This document shows, piece after piece, positions 60,533 to 64,000 of a stretch of 64,000 bases of DNA. Under the pieces are notes generated by a model. The model made no database searches. It was not told where the DNA came from and worked only from the letters and a program-made list of their open reading frames with translations. The stretch covers positions 26,273,121-26,337,120 of the forward strand of contig CM041085.1 of NCBI GenBank assembly GCA_023079485.1. The letters run 5' to 3'. The position numbers and the translations under genes were made by a program. Within the stretch, counting starts at the first letter, position 1. Each line of letters opens with the position of its first letter. The DNA comes from Archilochus colubris. Taxonomy: Eukaryota; Chordata; Aves; Apodiformes; Trochilidae.

Positions 60533-62171
60533 CCACTTCTGTTTCCACTCTTTTAAAAGCTTAGTGCTAAAGTTTCCCTAGGCAGCATTTTCCAAAACAG
60601 CTCAATTTGTTGGTGTCATAGGCTTGCTCAGCACACACAAGACACATTATTCCCTATTTATTTTGAGTTCCAGTATAAACACATTTGCAGCATTAAGACC
60701 AGCTCCCTTCTGCATGCCTGTGATTTCTTCATTGGTGGGTGCCAAGCTGCTTCTGTAAATCTAAGGGTGTAGCCAGAATCCACTTTGGGTGGCTTTAGAA
60801 ACTCAGTCTGTCTTTCAGCTCTTTATTTCACCTAGCAATATTAGGTAATACAATCCCTGTTTGTAGCAGAAGATTCTGTATAGTCTTATATACTTTCACT
60901 CCATCTGAAATAAGGAAAAGAAAAATGAACCTGGATTCATTTACAAAGAGATGCTTATGATACAAATGGCATGGGACATGAACTCTGTATTAACCCTAAG
61001 ATGCTCCACATGTGCCTGTATGTGTGTGCCAGCAGCCATTTTTCTTTAACCACAGTGCTCCACCCTCCCTACCAACCTGCTATAGGTCCAACAGCAAATA
61101 TCATTTAACAACTATGTAAGCAATGCTGTGTGTGCATTATTGTTAGCAGCAGTCAGGAATCTGGGCAAAGAACAAGTCAAAAAGAAGCTACTGCAGATAC
61201 CACAAGCACAGGTATTTTGCTTGCTACCTCCTTGTGTGCATCCAACTCTCTTCTGCATGCCTAGCCCTACCACCACCAAAGCAAGACATGGTCATTCCTG
61301 GTCTAACCATGTGTAGCTCACTGATATTGTATGCCAGTTTACAAGGGAAGCTGGCAGCTCTTCCAGGTTGGGTCTCTTTTTGGGGGGAGGGAGTTATGTA
61401 TTGGAGGGGAAAAAGGTAGGACAGATTTTTCATGTAATGAAGCATATGGAGGCTGGATGTTTGCTCATTCAAAATGTTTACCATCAGCACTGCATAATGT
61501 AGGCCACAGTTTGCTCTGTGACTATTAAGCCACACAGTCCAAAAAAGAAACATGTTTTTTTAAGATGATGAAATTGCACAGTTCTGTATTTGACTTTGCA
61601 GGACACTCCCAGGTGCTTTCAGGTTTCCTTCTTTTTATATTTTCTTAGATAGAGGTCTAAGGAGGCACACAGGCTTTGGAATATTTCACCAGGTGTTTTC
61701 TACACTTAGGTAATACAATAATAGTGCATTGGAGAGACACTGAATATATGTTAGGGGCAGAGTTTCAGCTGGCATGAAGAGGTATATTTCCATTGAAGTC
61801 GAGGATCTGGCATTATACTATCTAAGTACTTGAAATCTTCAAGACTTGGCTGCAGACCTTGTGAGAACAAGCCTTGTTGCAAGACTTTTAGCCTTGAATG
61901 CTTGCACTTGGACCACAAAAATATCCTTTCATACAGTATTTTGGCACTTCACCTTCTAGTTTGGGCCAGAATCGAGATGTACGTGAACATGGAAAATAAA
62001 TTTTAAAGCAATGGAAATGTTCAAATGGAAACTTCAGATGGGTCTCTGCTAATGTTTCATTTGAGGGAAAACTTCTGATCATAGTTATTTTTATGTGTAC
62101 CATTTCATTCATCTGTCATTCTGTAGTGGTCATTTTGAAAAACATTGAGCTTGAGTATCCCAGGAGGGGAA

Positions 62172-62268
62172 AGATAATCTTGCGGTTAATGCACAGAACT
62201 AGGAGTCAGGAATTCTGGCTTCTCAGACACCTAGAGTGATTTTAGGCAGTTCACTTAAGCCCTGATTC
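62172..62268 (+). mobile_element. MIR-like tRNA-derived SINE relic, plus strand
   Basis: The text ATCTTGCGGTTAATGCACAG, then AACTAGGAGTCAGGAATTCTGG, then TTTAGGCAGTTCACTTAAGCC follows the order of the MIR/CORE-SINE head: GTGGTTAAGCACAGGACT...GGAGTCAGGAGACCTGGGTTC...TTGGGCAAGTCACTTAACC. The tRNA-like A box (GGTTAATGC) is still visible, but the B box is lost. Very diverged, as expected of an amniote-wide element. Confidence 0.65.
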
Positions 62269-62335
62269 AGCAAAGTATGTAAGCATGTGAGTAACTTTAA
62301 GTCCATGAGTGGCCTTATTTAATCCTGTAGTGCAT
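62262..62335 (+). repeat. Ancient amniote interspersed repeat, CCCTGATTCAGCAAAG type
   Basis: AGCCCTGATTCAGCAAAGTA, then TGTAAGCATGTGAGTAACTT and TAAGTCCATGAGTGG closely follow a repeat that I recall as common in turtles and crocodiles (CCCTGATTCAGCAAAGCACTTAAGC...AACTTTAAGC...), thought to be one half of a palindromic MITE-like element. The second half is not visible here. It directly abuts the SINE to its left. Confidence 0.45.
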
Positions 62336-64000
62336 TTAACAGCTCCATATAGCTATGGAGTATTGTAAATAATTTTTGTTAATGTAGAATAAACAACTGA
62401 TGTTCCTCATGCTGTGTGCTGAAGTTTTGAAAAACAACAACAGAATACACAGAGCAGCCAAGCAGATCCTAGCACAAAGACGAATACGGATAGGTATGCA
62501 ACATGGGACAAGCTCTGAAAAGAGCCCTAATTCATTCCTTGGTTTTGCCTGCACAAAAACCTCCTTTATAAAGTCTTCAGGCATCCTTCTGAGTTTCTGG
62601 GAGGCTTTTTTTGATTTTCTGATTGGAAGATAAACAGCTACCTAAAAACACAAACTCTAAATAAGGTCTATTCAGATGGAAAATACCTACAAAAGAGTTG
62701 TAGGGCTTGGCTCTAAAGAGGTGAAAGAGCTGAGCAAACAGTTCCTTCTATAAGGAAGAACATTTGTGTCGGGGGACTCTTGGACAGGGTCTGGAGTTTC
62801 ATAAACAGCAGTGCTGATTGTCAGGACTTCCTTCTCAAAATACTGAAAATAGTTTTATGTAGAAATTCATAACAAAGCCCAGGGAGTGAGAAGGTGCATT
62901 AGCCATCACTCTGCTTTATTACACTGCTCAGGAACTGCTATGGCTAGTGTAAAATAAGTTGTTTCTCCCAGCAGAATCTCTATAAATGGGAAAATCAAAA
63001 CTTATTCTGCCGCCAGTTAAATACACCAAAGGTTAAACAACGTTGTGCTAGCGAGTGCTATTTGCATGCAGCCCATGCTAAGAACTGCTGAATGGAGAGT
63101 GCCCCTGAGACTCTCTGGTTATGCTTGGGTGGGGGTTAATTTGAAATGCCTCTTTAAAATGGTGTTGCATCCTTCTTTCCCACTGTAAAAAGACTGTAAA
63201 CTATGACTGAACCACCTTCATATCCCTCAGAGCCCTTCGTTGCCCCTTTGCTTTAGTAGGAAGGGTCTTTTGCTCCTGTGCATGTTGGCACATCCAAGAT
63301 AGTGGGCACTTAACAAAGGTCTGCTATGGGAAGGGATCCTTTATCTTCTCTTTCATAGTTCTCAAAGAGCAAAACTACTTAGTCTAACTTAGTCTTTTGT
63401 AAGTAATTAAAGATCCTGGACACAATCCTGTGACAAAAGAAGGGCTCTAAAGACAAACCTTCCTACTGGTCATAAAAGGCTACCTATATTGTAGTCTTCT
63501 ACAATCTGTTTTACTTGGGACCTCCTGTACTTTTTCCTTGAAGGTCACGTTGCCTCATGTCCTATCTGCTCTTATTAACCAGGTGTTTAATGAGGAAATT
63601 TTCCCCTGCCATTGGAAACCTAACAACAGTCCTGCATATTTCCATGTCATTGTTGGTTTCTGAAACACTGCAACTTTTTCTATGAGAACAATAACCAGAG
63701 AGTAATGCTTTCCTATGGATTCAGACTGATGTGAAGTTCTCTATTTAACCACATATTTCCTAGATAAGCTGACATATCTCTTTCAAACAGCTGAAAAATA
63801 GTGTAGGCAGCTCAAAAACATCGTCACCAAGATACAGATGTACACACAAGTTAAGTTCCTTAAGCACCTGAAGCTTTTTCTCTGCAAAGTCTTTCTGGTT
63901 AAAGTGGACATCTCAGCACCTCTCATCCCCTACCTATTTTTTGTATTCTCCAGGTAGGTCTCCCAGCATCAAGGTGCTAGGATTCACTTGCAGAAATTTT
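62336..64000. other. Non-coding DNA to the window end, no gene seen
   Basis: No recognised feature. Frames are at most 82 codons. The window ends in ordinary AT-rich DNA, so any element crossing 64000 cannot be judged. Confidence 0.6.

Larger units (their letters stand above)
50219..62171. other. Long AT-rich stretch without recognised genes
   Basis: Nearly 12 kb with no recognisable transposon or gene. Features are a 15-bp tandem duplication and CTTAAG palindrome cluster near 52.3 kb, a CCTT tract at 54838-54911 and a GTTT-rich tract at 60424-60532, all listed. Open frames reach about 109 codons (minus 61553-61224, plus 57791-58093) without family resemblance. The lack of visible repeats is itself unusual and could hide conserved non-coding elements, which cannot be seen in a single sequence. 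Confidence 0.55.

Noticed and set aside
60271..60581. 97-codon frame rich in Phe, Val and Leu, resembling membrane segments
   Set aside because: It is encoded by the GTTT/T-rich low-complexity tract; there is no conserved topology or family match.
1..64000. Search for tRNA, rRNA, CRISPR arrays, bacterial operons, histone or receptor genes
   Set aside because: No cloverleaf-type tRNA with both boxes, no spaced direct repeats of CRISPR type, no ribosome-binding-site/operon pattern and no intact domain were seen on either strand.

Overview
The window looks like non-coding DNA from a bird macrochromosome: an intergenic desert or the interior of one very large intron. The best evidence is CR1 (chicken repeat 1) non-LTR retrotransposon copies. 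They are 5'-truncated, carry the C-terminal part of CR1 ORF2, and end in ATTCTATGATTCTATG-type repeats (seen as AATCATAGAATCATAG when on the minus strand). The sequence is AT-rich and repeat-poor, with no Alu- or L1-like DNA, which fits an avian genome. There is no bacterial gene organisation, rRNA, tRNA or CRISPR array, and I recognise no gene. The longest open frame is 196 codons (minus strand, 22149 to 21559) and I do not recognise its product.

Layout. 1-3.7 kb: plain AT-rich DNA. 3.7-5.5 kb: an ancient CR1 and a younger one, both minus strand, with a GC-rich patch between them. 7.6-8.3 kb: a GC-rich patch with a 119-codon frame, followed 0.3 kb later by a run of 26 A. 9.06-9.37 kb: a GC-rich 303-bp insertion flanked by a 7-bp direct repeat. 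10.9-12.5 kb: two plus-strand CR1 copies with a 61-bp exon-like unit between them. 13.6-14.3 kb: a GC/CpG-enriched patch. 16.8 kb: a CR1 scrap. 20.5 kb: a probable ancient CR1 scrap. 21.4-22.15 kb: a Cys/His-rich frame and the 196-codon frame on opposite strands. 25.7 kb: a CR1. 31.0 and 44.3 kb: MIR-like SINE relics. 46.4-48.5 kb: an exon-like unit, two CR1 copies and a CpG-containing patch. 49.9-50.2 kb: a 59-codon frame that resembles a last exon. 62.2 kb: a MIR-like SINE joined to another ancient amniote repeat. Simple repeats are scattered throughout.

Function. Nothing here can be tied to a pathway. Several exon-like units pair splice-like sites with an open frame, but they sit on both strands and their phases do not chain into one transcript. 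In 64 kb of AT-rich vertebrate DNA a number of these are expected by chance, so they are given as low-confidence candidates. RNA-seq and cross-species alignment would decide them.
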